Below are positions 9,801 through 17,124 of a stretch of 19,281 nt of DNA, one piece after another. The position numbers and the translations under genes are program-made. The stretch spans positions 1-19,281 of the forward strand of contig JAOXYB010015999.1 of assembly GCA_028565635.1 (NCBI GenBank), read 5' to 3'. The notes under the pieces are model-generated. The model did not search any database and was not told the origin of the DNA. It saw only the letters and a program-made list of their open reading frames with translations. The DNA is from Phoronis ovalis. Lineage: Eukaryota > Phoronida > Phoronidae. Numbering within the stretch: the first letter of the stretch is position 1; each line of letters opens with the position of its first letter.

Positions 9801-12800
9801 GCACATGTATACAGTGACTTTGAATGGCAGTACCCCGGGCCTTACTTTAGGAAGGATAATTGATTTTCACTAATTTTCAGTTAATTGAAGATGTTGGTAA
9901 TAGTCCATATATATACATCTTAGCACACTATAAATTTATGAGCAATCTGTGGCAAAAGGCAGTAATTTTAATTAGAAATACTATGTAATCATGATAGACA
10001 TGCAGTATATGTCTAATATTACAGGAAGCGTTTGCTTGTGCCAAAGTCGCATTTCGAGATTTCAAAATGAAGGTACGCTCTAATCTTGCTGCTACACATG
10101 TTGGTCCAGAAACTTTGGAGGAAGCTGTCCAGGATTACATCAACCGCAACACGGATCTGTATGACTTGCCAGCACTTGTATCGGTATGATGAAATGTTAC
10201 ATGTACACACTGCATTATTGTATTTGTTTGTAAGACATTTCAAAGATTACGTAATGTTTGTTTTACATACAACTAAGGATAAAAGCTGTCCCTATTAGAA
10301 GACCCATAGTAGAATTGTGAAATCTTCTGAATGATATTTCTTAACATTTATCACTGTCATCTATTTATCCTCACTAACAGTTTTCTTAAATGAAATTCAG
10401 AAAGCATAAAAATAAGTTTAAATAACCTAAGTTTTTTTATGAATGCAGGATGTTATGCGAGCCCTGAATCGTAGCCCAAAGATATTTCTACCCCCTGAAG
10501 CCTCGTATGCTCTCATCCAGTCATTCATCCGTGAAGCATGTAAGCTAACCTGGCAAATGAGTGCTTTAGCTCATTGCTTGGATATTGCTGTTGCAACAGA
10601 TGCTGAACTGTTTGATGAATACAAGTAAGTTTTGAAACAACATGTATAAGTTGTTACATTTCTTGAAAATATGATGCACCTAAATTGTATTAATTTGTAT
10701 ATTTTGACCCTGGACATTAGGTTTTTTAAGGTGAATGCATAATGTTTTTAAAATCTCTTGTTGTACATGCGTTGATTCATAAAATTATTATTTTCGTTCT
10801 CACATCTGGCAGATATTACAGTTCCACAGTTCCTCTGGGGAAAAACATTTTTCATTGATTAGAGTAAAATTATTTTACATCTTTTTTATTTGTGAATATG
10901 CTGCATATAACTTTACGATCATATTATAGCTAATAGGCTTGATTTGTGGACTTTGTGTGATTTCTATTTTCTTTATTTTATTTTGTTCAGATATCGTCGA
11001 AGTTATGACTCAGAGTACACTGCCCCACTTGTTAACCATCATGTCTGGCCATGTCTGATGCAGGGAATTAAAGTCATCATGAAGGGAGAATGTGTTACAA
11101 GACGTGGAGCTTCATTGGTAGGTTTAGCTGATGAAGCTTTTCTATTGGTTTTGCACAATTAGTTACTAGAACTTTTTATGCAGAATATTGATTGTATTAA
11201 TTTTTTTTTTAAACTTGAGTTCAATAAATTTATGAATGGACCATTTGGGTAAATTTTGCAGAGCAATACCTCAATCATGTAGTCTCATTTACTGCTTATC
11301 TTGTATATCCTGTGTGTCTTAGATTCTTACCAATGTGTGTGTTACTTACTCTAGATTTTGTGTAATTAAAATAATAATTAGCTAGATTGAGCTTGAACTA
11401 CTAGTTATTATTTGTTTCTGTTGCATGTTTTTCTGTTATCTAGCAATCTTTTCTTTCCTAGAATCTGTTGTATACCCCTGCTGATGTGCAAAAAATGCGT
11501 TTGCGATCTCAATCTGTGAGCACATGTACATGTACTTGTGACAGACCTCTGACTCCACCTACTGTCATTTGTAGGCCTAAATCTTGCCTACGCTTTATAC
11601 CTTTATCTACTGTAAATACCTAATACTTGCATTTCTCTTTTTATGTTTAATTTATAATTATGTAAAAATCTGTTTTATGGTTATGGCTGTTACTTAATCT
11701 GCAAATTTATCTTGTAATGTTTAAGCACATTCTTTAAAGCTTTGGAATTATTGTAGTTGTAAAAGACAAATCTAGTGTTTATTTGTTTACATAACATCTA
11801 AAAATGTTACTTATTATTTGAAACTGTTTATTTTATAGTCATCCCCTCGCCGTAGTATCAGTCCAAGTCGTTCACGACCATTGAGCCCTTCTCGTCCGCG
11901 TAGTCGCTCACCAAGTCCTCGTAGAATCGGAAGTCCTGACCTTGGCTCGTCATTCAGTGCATCTGTGAGTGGAAGGTCAAGTCCCTCAGGTAAAAATAAT
12001 ATATGAAAACACCTGTTGTAAATATCATGCCTAAATTAAATGCAGAATGTTGTTGAGAAATGCATTGTTATCCTTTTTGTGTTGAAAATAGAGTGCAATT
12101 CTCAGAGCAATCATTGTCAATATGACATAGCAATAAGGGGCTCCGCTGACAATTCACTTGGACCCAAAGTATGCTGATGGTAAGTGGCTTTACCATTAAG
12201 GTTACAGACGTGCAGTGATTTCATCATTTTTAATAGGATTTTTGGTCTCTTTTTGTATACTAGTATTTACACTCAGTTTTTTCATAGTTTTGTTATACTC
12301 ACTTCATCGAAGATAATGCACAACATCTATAAAACTAATTTTCATCTTAAGGTGGACAAGGTATCTGTGTTGCACTTCTCATAATTACTTGGTATATTTA
12401 CCAAAAGAAATTTTGCCATAAGTATATTGACTGAATCAGATGAGGCGCTTAGCCATTGGTATATGTGCAAACAGTGTGTTTAGTCTTAATTGTTATGTTC
12501 ACAGTCAACATTTTTGGGTTGAAAATTGATGTATTGAATGAAAGGGTTTGAAGGTACAAATCAAGCCCCCCCCCATCCAAGTAATTTTACAATTGCCTCC
12601 ATAAGGTGGTGCGTCTTTCCTGGGTTAATAGAACTAAAATGTGTGGTTTTGTTAGTAGATATTCTTTAATACAGAATTCTGTTAATTAATATACAATTTA
12701 TAGAAAAAGTTTCTGCAACTCAATAGTAGACTGGTTTCACTTACTATCACTTTCTGTCTTTACACTCTACTGTTGATTCTGTTTCTTTCTGTTTCCTGTT

Positions 12801-13679
12801 CTTCTTTGTAGTTCCTATAAGAGTAAGAGTCCATACACCTATAACTGCAACTATAAGTCCTGAATACTATTAAAAACAATTATCCTTAAAAAGTGAAAAA
12901 AATAAATGTGACTGTTATTCATGGAGAGGACTGCAGTAGGTTTACATTATTTACTTTTTCTTGTTGTTGGTTCTGTAATAAATTAAACTGGACAATGCTT
13001 TCTAGCTTTTTTCGGGGTTGATTCCTGGATATTGTGATAAAATGTGCTGTCAAATGTTATAAATAATATATTTAATTCACCTTCCAACCTGTCATCCCAA
13101 TTATTGATTATTAGTAAATGGACAATTTTAATTGTACACAGTAAATGATATTAAAGCACTATTTTGTATTGAGCCATAATAGACTGTCTATATTTATTAA
13201 TTTTAATAAAACATTTTTTTGTAGCTTCCCGTACCCCAAGTCGACCATCTAGTCGTCATTCTTCCAGAGTATCAGAGTTTTAAAACAAAATATTGGTGGA
13301 GGCATATTACAGATGATAAGGGATCAAATTTGGAATATTTGATTAACAACTAACATCTGTGTGTTGCATAATGGAAACCATTTTTACATTTCTGTGCTCT
13401 GATTGGCATATAAGATTACCAATGACATCTCTTCTGTTTGCACAGGAAATGCAAAAATGAACCATTTCTGCCAGTGATGCCTCATGTGCCATGCACTCTG
13501 GTAGCGTGTGTGTGTGTTCATTAAACCAATGCTCCACAAAACTTGCTGTGAATGATGCAACTCTATTAATCTTCTTTGCTTTGTTTGCCATAGGTTTCCG
13601 CAGCAGCAGCCGAAGCTCTATGAGATCGACCTCACCTACACGACCATATACTGCTTCAACTACACTTTCAAACTACTAA
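804..13679 (+). CDS. SPATA18: SPATA18/MIEAP-like mitochondria-eating protein, 14 exons (gene span)
   Basis: Joined exons: 804-890, 3723-3828, 4085-4319, 5045-5140, 6046-6150, 7386-7574, 7993-8118, 8851-9064, 10025-10183, 10449-10624, 10991-11117, 11462-11515, 11839-11989, then one of three last exons. All junctions are GT-AG and keep one frame, giving about 636 residues with the 13594 exon (the human protein is about 538). In vertebrates MIEAP is a p53-inducible protein acting at mitochondria in quality control, with predicted coiled coils and cardiolipin interaction. Recognition rests on the N-terminal MAESLRRLV and LQEKLEKWL blocks, CDQN followed by [16 protein letters not shown], a Glu/Arg-rich coiled-coil middle (about 85-315), and a C-terminal core with [46 protein letters not shown] and [13 protein letters not shown]. 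An SR-rich tail follows. The start is the first ATG and has a family-like N-terminus. Confidence 0.93.
891..3722 (+). other. Intron 1 (2.8 kb), AT-rich
   Basis: This intron runs from gtgagt to a polypyrimidine-tract acceptor ending ttttag. It is strongly AT-rich with no supported exon or mobile element. The only distinct structure is a 20-bp perfect palindrome at 1424-1443, listed separately. The 81-codon minus-strand open frame at 1635-1880 has no recognisable features and is not called. Confidence 0.7.
1424..1443. promoter_or_regulatory. Perfect 20-bp palindrome in intron 1
   Basis: AGCAAACATGCATGTTTGCT is fully self-complementary. It carries two inverted GCAAACA forkhead-like cores. The centre also contains two overlapping 9-of-10 matches to the p53-family half-site RRRCWWGYYY (AAACATGCAT and ATGCATGTTT). 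A regulatory role is inferred only from motif content and first-intron position. Confidence 0.3.
3723..3828 (+). CDS. SPATA18: SPATA18-like exon 2
   Basis: Residues 30-65, with the family pattern [13 protein letters not shown] followed by VQGQLFKLL. It enters in phase 0 after a tract ending tttttag and leaves in phase 1 through gtcagt. The split glycine codon joins cleanly to exon 3. Confidence 0.9.
4085..4319 (+). CDS. SPATA18: SPATA18-like exon 3
   Basis: Residues 65-143. It contains [15 protein letters not shown], matching the SRLLPWL block of the family. An Ala/Glu-rich stretch follows, then a predicted coiled coil ([18 protein letters not shown]). The donor gtaagg at 4320 is in phase 2. 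Confidence 0.9.
4425..4749. mobile_element. G-capped terminal-inverted-repeat element with internal array (element A)
   Basis: A 325-bp insertion in intron 3. Left arm 4426-4472 and right arm 4706-4749 are imperfect inverted repeats: CCTGGGGGG, then AGTCAATA, GAAAG and TTCCAACA in the same order, about 80% identical. AGGAATT flanks both sides (4418-4424 and 4750-4756), which looks like a 7-bp target duplication. Between the arms, about four degenerate units of 37-39 bp carry TCACTTC(G/C)TTAGGGG followed by a T-run. No transposase is encoded, so it is non-autonomous; its superfamily is not established. Confidence 0.78.
5045..5140 (+). CDS. SPATA18: SPATA18-like exon 4
   Basis: Residues 143-175, coiled-coil-type sequence [15 protein letters not shown] then TRELRAK. 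It enters and leaves in phase 2 (acceptor tattttag, donor gtatgt). Its 96 nt are a multiple of three, so skipping it would keep the frame. Confidence 0.85.
5238..5702. mobile_element. MITE with 76-bp terminal inverted repeats and 10-bp target duplication (Mutator-type?)
   Basis: A 465-bp element in intron 4. The arms 5238-5313 and 5627-5702 are inverted and near-identical; both start AGTCTGAATAAATC and share CTCAACTAACGTCTGGGC. GGAATTTCTC occurs immediately left (5228-5237) and right (5703-5712). Long inverted repeats with a 9-11 bp duplication are typical of Mutator-like MITEs, so that assignment is the best guess. No coding capacity is seen. The two inner arms of a nested hairpin lie at 5406-5426 and 5462-5499. 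Confidence 0.85.
6046..6150 (+). CDS. SPATA18: SPATA18-like exon 5
   Basis: Residues 175-210, coiled-coil sequence [15 protein letters not shown] then LENEVDNLN with hydrophobic heptad positions. Phase 2 at both ends (acceptor tatttag, donor gtaagg). Its 105 nt keep the frame if skipped. Confidence 0.85.
6151..7385 (+). other. Intron 5 (1.2 kb)
   Basis: AT-rich intron with no supported feature. Overlapping open frames on both strands at 6572-6844 are artefacts of AT-rich sequence. A possible cryptic exon after a good acceptor at 6423 was examined and rejected because its only compatible frame stops after six residues. Confidence 0.6.
7386..7574 (+). CDS. SPATA18: SPATA18-like exon 6
   Basis: Residues 210-273. 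Coiled coil [14 protein letters not shown] followed by [19 protein letters not shown], then a Ser/Pro/Tyr linker. Phase 2 at both ends, 189 nt. Its first 36 residues resemble those of the next exon (19 identities), suggesting exon duplication. The open frame extends upstream to 7228, but the AG at 7384-7385 after a T-rich tract marks the exon boundary. Confidence 0.88.
7910..7942 (-). promoter_or_regulatory. Tandem pair of DR1-like nuclear-receptor motifs
   Basis: On the minus strand, AGGTTAAAGGTTA and AGGTCAAAGGTTA lie 20 bp apart. Both fit direct repeats of AGGTCA-like half-sites with one-base spacing, the DR1 class bound by HNF4, RXR and COUP-TF type receptors. They sit in intron 6. Function is inferred from motif resemblance only. 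Confidence 0.25.
7993..8118 (+). CDS. SPATA18: SPATA18-like exon 7
   Basis: Residues 273-315. The coiled-coil motif [18 protein letters not shown] followed by [12 protein letters not shown] parallels exon 6 closely. Phase 2 at both ends (acceptor actgtag, donor gtaaga), 126 nt, so it can be skipped in frame. Confidence 0.88.
8168..8593. mobile_element. TA-flanked MITE, Tc1/mariner type
   Basis: A 426-bp element in intron 7. Both ends read inward as CAGTAAGGTATC, with imperfect inverted similarity continuing for about 28 bp (left GAAAAAGTTAGCAC, right AAAACAGTTGACAC). TA flanks each end (8166-8167 and 8594-8595). TA duplication and CAGT termini are standard for Tc1/mariner elements. A direct copy of the left terminus lies inside at about 8393-8425 (AAGGTATCTAAAAAGTT, then CGCACTTT). 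No transposase is encoded. Confidence 0.82.
8851..9064 (+). CDS. SPATA18: SPATA18-like exon 8
   Basis: Residues 315-386. A Ser/Pro linker leads into the MIEAP C-terminal domain, seen as [17 protein letters not shown] and [10 protein letters not shown]. It enters in phase 2 (acceptor cttatag) and leaves in phase 0. The donor gttaga is the weakest in the gene. Confidence 0.9.
9110..9246. repeat. Minisatellite, mixed 14-bp and 32-bp units
   Basis: TGATGTAGTGTCT occurs six times, starting at 9121, 9135, 9167, 9199, 9213 and 9227 (spacings 14, 32, 32, 14, 14). The 32-bp units add CTGAGGCAGTAAACYGCTG. The array starts about 45 bp after the exon 8 donor. An open frame across it on the minus strand is a by-product. 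Confidence 0.9.
9414..9840. mobile_element. G-capped terminal-inverted-repeat element with internal array (element B)
   Basis: A 427-bp insertion in intron 8. The left end (CTGGGGGGGGGCTACTTGAC and onward) and the complement of the right end (GCCCGGGGTACTGCCATT and onward) are loosely inverted over about 44 bp, both carrying GTGTGNCGC-like blocks. CTTACTT flanks both sides (9407-9413 and 9841-9847), a probable 7-bp target duplication. Inside, eight or nine units share ACCCTGTGGTAAATA separated by diverged spacers of about 15-30 bp. The plan matches element A, but the array sequence differs. No coding capacity is seen. Confidence 0.75.
10025..10183 (+). CDS. SPATA18: SPATA18-like exon 9
   Basis: Residues 387-439 of the MIEAP domain: [18 protein letters not shown], then [12 protein letters not shown]. 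Phase 0 at both ends (acceptor attacag, donor gtatga), 159 nt. The block aligns with the most conserved part of vertebrate SPATA18 as I recall it. Confidence 0.93.
10449..10624 (+). CDS. SPATA18: SPATA18-like exon 10
   Basis: Residues 440-498: [17 protein letters not shown], then [16 protein letters not shown] and [16 protein letters not shown]. It enters in phase 0 (acceptor aatgcag) and leaves in phase 2 (donor gtaagt). It is core MIEAP domain sequence. Confidence 0.93.
10991..11117 (+). CDS. SPATA18: SPATA18-like exon 11
   Basis: Residues 498-540. [20 protein letters not shown] and [15 protein letters not shown] form the family's strongest C-terminal signature. It enters in phase 2 (acceptor tgttcag) and leaves in phase 0 (donor gtaggt). 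Confidence 0.95.
11462..11515 (+). CDS. SPATA18: SPATA18-like exon 12
   Basis: Residues 541-558, [18 protein letters not shown], phase 0 at both ends (acceptor tttcctag, donor gtgagc at 11516). The frame stays open past this donor. A second possible donor, gtaaat at 11612, would add 32 in-frame residues of Cys/Pro-rich sequence. Confidence 0.75.
11839..11989 (+). CDS. SPATA18: SPATA18-like exon 13 (SR-rich)
   Basis: Residues 559-609. Arg/Ser/Pro repeats such as [19 protein letters not shown] and SRSPSPRR. Vertebrate SPATA18 also carries Arg/Ser-rich stretches. It enters in phase 0 (acceptor tttatag) and leaves in phase 1 (donor gtaaaa), joining equally well to any of three last exons. Confidence 0.88.
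11990..12811 (+). other. Intron before the alternative last exons
   Basis: No supported exon here. A C-run near 12566-12576 recalls the capped elements, but no partner arm was found. The 66-codon frame at 12184-12384 is low complexity. Confidence 0.5.
12812..12873 (+). CDS. SPATA18: SPATA18-like alternative last exon a
   Basis: It follows a long pyrimidine tract ending tttgtag and enters in phase 1. It encodes [20 protein letters not shown] and then TAA. An AATAAA polyadenylation signal lies 27 bp downstream (12901-12906), with another at 12977-12982, which supports a real 3' end. Total protein would be 628 residues. It is not SR-rich, unlike the other two. Confidence 0.6.
12901..12906 (+). 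terminator. Polyadenylation signal for last exon a
   Basis: AATAAA 28 bp after the stop codon of last exon a. A second AATAAA follows at 12977-12982. The position fits 3' end formation of a short isoform. Confidence 0.5.
13225..13283 (+). CDS. SPATA18: SPATA18-like alternative last exon b
   Basis: Acceptor ttttttgtag, entry in phase 1, encoding [19 protein letters not shown] then TAA. The Arg/Ser/Pro composition continues the SR-rich tail of exon 13, which argues that it is genuinely coding. Total protein would be 627 residues. No canonical AATAAA was seen between it and the next exon. Confidence 0.65.
13594..13679 (+). CDS. SPATA18: SPATA18-like alternative last exon c
   Basis: Acceptor gccatag after a pyrimidine-rich tract, entry in phase 1. 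It encodes [18 protein letters not shown], then [10 protein letters not shown] and TAA. Again SR-rich, so probably coding. Total protein would be 636 residues. Downstream AATAAA signals at 14092 and 14923 would serve its 3' UTR. Confidence 0.7.
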
Positions 13680-14091
13680 CACAATTTGAAAGGAAACATC
13701 TGATTGGTTGCTTTAATTTTAACTAAGAACTATGATTGATGCCGCTGAAACTTAATAAGCTTTTACTAAGAAATTGAAAATTAAGAACAAAAAAAATTAG
13801 AAAAATGCAATAACTTAAAAATGCTTTTTAGATGTGAAATATTAATTATTATGCACTATAAATATATAATATGCAGAGAGTATTTTAAAAACCAGTATTC
13901 AAAACTGTGATTTATTTTAATTAAGAATTCATACATAATTTTATCTTTTATAATTATAACTGCTGAAATTTTGTAGTACATATTTACTATGGCAATGTTT
14001 TCATTGTAAGTGCAAGTACTTTGAGAGATTTATTTATATCATTCCATCCAAACTTACATTGTTCTATATTTCTTAAGTATTCTGTTCACTG

Positions 14092-14097
14092 AATAAA
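14092..14097 (+). terminator. Proximal polyadenylation signal
   Basis: AATAAA about 410 bp after the last stop codon of the SPATA18-like gene, followed by T-rich sequence. Confidence 0.45.
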
Positions 14098-14922
14098 TGT
14101 TATGTACTAACTGAATTAACAAAAAGAATACTACATTTTTATGAAAATATATTGATTTCATTAAGTGAACCTTTTGTTCAATTTGGCTAACATTTGTTTC
14201 TTACTAGATATATTCTACTTTAATTAATTAATACTTTGTAAACTCAGTTATATAATTTAGCCAATTACTTTGAAACAAAAATTTCAATTTTTCAAGAGGC
14301 TATTTGCATGCATTTCATAGAACCACCAAGTTGAACGTGATCCCCGCATAAACCCAAATGATCCCACAGGCTGGTTTTTGAATGGAATAATGCGAGTATA
14401 CAATAAACTGCACAACAATAGCTCCACTAAGTGCATGCAAATGGTCTGTCACGAACTGTTCAGAACTTTTGACCTCATTAAAACATGTTCATCAGTGCTC
14501 GGACCTTGTTTGAAGCAAGAATATGCCTTTCTCCATCATAGGTAATCAGCAATGATGATAATGTGGAGTCGTGTTCATAAGCTTAAAAATTTCTGCTAGG
14601 TAGTTATATAATATTAGAACTTATTTTAGAACAGAAAGAATTATCACAGAGATAATGTGTAAACTGTTTAATTTAGACAAGCAAGTTTGATTTGCTCACT
14701 TGCCACAGGGTAGTTTATGCATGTATTTAGGCTCGTCTAAATTTCTTAGTTTTAATGCATTTTAATACAATGAATGTCTTTTGTTTTAGCCAGCAAGTAC
14801 TGTTTTTGAAAATTACGCTTACAAAAACTTTCCTGTTGCATTGTGTGAAATTTGTCATGATATTAAGTTATCTTTTGAAAGTAGATTTTGTAAACTAGAA
14901 TATGATTGGTTTGTAGAATCTC

Positions 14923-14928
14923 AATAAA
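14923..14928 (+). terminator. Distal polyadenylation signal
   Basis: AATAAA followed within 20-40 bp by GT- and T-rich sequence, a good arrangement for cleavage and polyadenylation. It would give a 1.3-kb 3' UTR. Confidence 0.45.
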
Positions 14929-15290
14929 CTTGGTTTGAAAATAATTTTATCTTATTTTCTTACTCAATTACCTGTGTTACCAATGCATATTAATTCTGCA
15001 ATATTTCCAATATCATCACCAGTTTGTGCTTATAAGAAAGAATGTGTGCCGATTTGTTGACGCTGTAGCAGGTTTTTAAAAAATGCATTTTAACTGAGAC
15101 CATTATGTGATGAAAGTAATGGATTTTTAGCAAGATGAATGACCTCTAAAACCTTTTGTTACCAGATAGTGACACGGCAGAACACAGTGCATAATAAAAT
15201 TAATGTAATTAGCATGCAAATAACCTAGGCAACTAGTACCACCTTAGAGCTAACTAAAAGTTTCCAGCAGTGGACTGTATTCATTACATC

Positions 15291-15340
15291 AGTGGAGTGT
15301 TTAGAGCACGCATGTATAGTCGGGATTTAAATCCAGGCTC
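15291..15340 (+). repeat. Possible degenerate tRNA-like SINE head
   Basis: AGTGGAGTGTTTAGAGC resembles a tRNA D-arm with A box. GGGATTTAAATCC (15322-15334) resembles a B box, 10 of 12 against GGGTTCAAATCC. The gap between them is about 15 bases, shorter than in a real tRNA, so the anticodon arm would be missing. It is not a functional tRNA gene. Confidence 0.25.
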
Positions 15341-15424
15341 GCTGTGTTTATAAAGATACAATTGACTCTAGTTCATTTCCAAAATTCAGATAAATCCCTT
15401 ATGTGGTTTGTTTTGTAAGGTGAC

Positions 15425-15604
15425 ATGATGGGTAAGCACAGTACACGCAGTATCAGAAGATATGTTTGCAGCCATGTTTATCCATCACCAGAAGCTGCCA
15501 GCAGAACAATCATTAGGACCATAGGATTTTTCAAAGGAGGCCTCACAATCTACAGCTATGTAAAAGGAGACGAAACACTTCAAATATTGGGATTTTATTC
15601 ATGA
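15425..15604 (+). CDS. Small open frame, 59 codons, unknown
   Basis: ATG at 15425 (second ATG at 15428) to TGA at 15602-15604. It encodes a basic peptide beginning MMGKHSTRSIRRYVCS. An in-frame TAA lies just upstream, so it is not an extended exon. Local composition is less AT-rich than its surroundings. I do not recognise the product. It may be chance, part of a repeat, or a small peptide on a transcript. Confidence 0.15.
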   Translation: MMGKHSTRSIRRYVCSHVYPSPEAASRTIIRTIGFFKGGLTIYSYVKGDETLQILGFYS

Positions 15605-16709
15605 TTAAATAAATATATAATTATGTACATGATTGTTTTTGTTTAAAATAGCATAATTTTTTCGTTGACAAAAATAAATTACCCATACCCAAATATACCT
15701 AGCACCATGATTTCATTGATATAACATTTTCTAACAAATGGCTTAAACACATAGTACCCAGTTATATGACCTACGGCAGCATAATAAGCAAGGTTACAAG
15801 GAAATAAATAATACCAAAGAACAAAATTAATTGCAATAATTATTGCAAAAACATTAATTTTGTTGGCTAATTGATCCACAAACCATAATAGTTTAATTTT
15901 GCTCATTTGTCATAGTAGTTCCTTTGCATTCGTTACACACATTATATAGCAAGCATACCATGTCAAAATCACAAAAAAATATCACCAATTTCAAACTGGC
16001 CCATAAATTAAACTTCTTTGAGCAATTCAGTAAGGCTTTTTGATACAATACTGCCATATAACACCCACAAAAAATGACTTGATTGTACTACCCTTAAAAT
16101 ACAGATAGTAGCAAAACATTAGACTCTGGACCCTAAGATACTGTTACAGCACTATATGATAAACACAAATTCAACTATAGTGAAAATCAGATCTTACCTT
16201 TGAAAAAAAAAGTATCATTCTGTTATAACTCCATATAAATGCATAGTTTGCTACTACATTCAATTACCTAGTATACACTACTTATAAGATTTGTATCATG
16301 TCTAAGAAAATAGTCATTTAACATCATTGTGCCCATTTAAAAAAAATTTACTGTATTCAGACAAGCAACACTTGTATATTGCGACTACTTCAACCAATGA
16401 CATAATTACGCCCATGCAATAAGCAAAAATCAGTATTATCCCTCATATTACATTATACAATAATTAGACAGTTGAATAATTTAAGTTACCTCTATTTACC
16501 AAAACACAACTTACTAAGGACACACTTTAAAACGTTTTTCTTGCTAATATTTTATTTGTATTTACCACAGTTCCTGTTCAGTTATAAAGCCAGTAAACCT
16601 TAATAGCTTATACAACTAAAGACCCAATAAAGACTTAATGGATGGAAACAAATGAAATAATTATACATTTAGTTTTAATATAGGTCCCTGTCCATATATC
16701 CTGATATTA

Positions 16710-16715
16710 TTTATT
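16710..16715 (-). terminator. Possible polyadenylation signal of SLC36-like gene
   Basis: TTTATT on the + strand is AATAAA on the minus strand, about 255 bp after the transporter stop codon. It is the nearest canonical signal; others follow at 16551 and 15594. Confidence 0.35.
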
Positions 16716-16970
16716 GTAGGCAAATTACCTGTAGCACTTCTTTGTTTTATGCCTCCTGTAATTAGGCTGATAAGATTTCATAGTTCATTTTTTAATACAT
16801 GAAAGAAATGTGTGCTAACAATTGTAGTATTAAAGTTGCATTCAACAAATCACATCACGTAGACACAGTCCAAATAGTCAAAATGTGAGTTGAGATAGAC
16901 AATGCGGCAAATTTTTTACACTTATGATGCCTACAATATAATAATAACCTGATAAATTGCACAAACGCTT

Positions 16971-17124
16971 TTAACTGGTATTATTAAGCACGGTTAGGTT
17001 ATCTGTAACAGATATATTGTTACCCAGTAATGCTGTGGCATTGTCAAGTATTGTTGCCGATGTAGCATCAGGGTTCTGTCCTTCACAGAGTCTTTCTAAT
17101 GCATCAATCAGTCCCACAACAGTC
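16971..17124 (-). CDS. SLC36-like last exon
   Basis: It completes the final membrane segment (GTVVGLIDALERL) and a short polar C-tail to TAA at 16973-16971. The tail holds five N-glycosylation sequons (NAT, NIS, NLT, NNT, NTS) in about 24 residues. Acceptor is tttgcag; entry is in phase 2. Confidence 0.85.

Larger units (their letters stand above)
13680..14950 (+). other. Probable 3' UTR of SPATA18-like gene
   Basis: AT-rich non-coding sequence after the last stop. AATAAA occurs at 14092-14097 and 14923-14928, giving a short and a long UTR option. A less AT-rich stretch at 14300-14560 begins and ends its first part with inverted ATTTGCATGCA (14302-14312 and 14432-14442). These could be octamer-type sites or eroded repeat ends. 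Confidence 0.45.
14951..16709. other. Spacer between convergent genes
   Basis: No supported conserved gene. It holds a possible tRNA-like SINE head (15291-15340) and a 59-codon open frame (15425-15604), both listed separately. A 75-codon hydrophobic frame on the minus strand (15679-15906) has no recognisable relative. Part of this stretch could be distal 3' UTR of the transporter gene, since TTTATT (AATAAA on the minus strand) also occurs at 16551 and 15594. Confidence 0.5.

Noticed and set aside
9504-9806. 100-codon minus-strand frame with repeated Tyr/Leu-rich motif
   Set aside because: It is the translation of the tandem core of element B; the repetition reflects DNA repeats, not a protein.
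13343-13591. 82-codon minus-strand open frame between two last exons
   Set aside because: It lies antisense in the SPATA18-like 3' region, and no family or splice signals support it.
14302-14442. Inverted ATTTGCATGCA copies as a possible MITE
   Set aside because: Similarity stops after 11 bp and no target duplication is visible; ATGCAAAT-type motifs are common in AT-rich DNA.
15679-15906. 75-codon hydrophobic minus-strand open frame
   Set aside because: AT-rich sequence readily gives hydrophobic frames. It has an in-frame stop upstream, no acceptor, a weak start context and no recognisable family.
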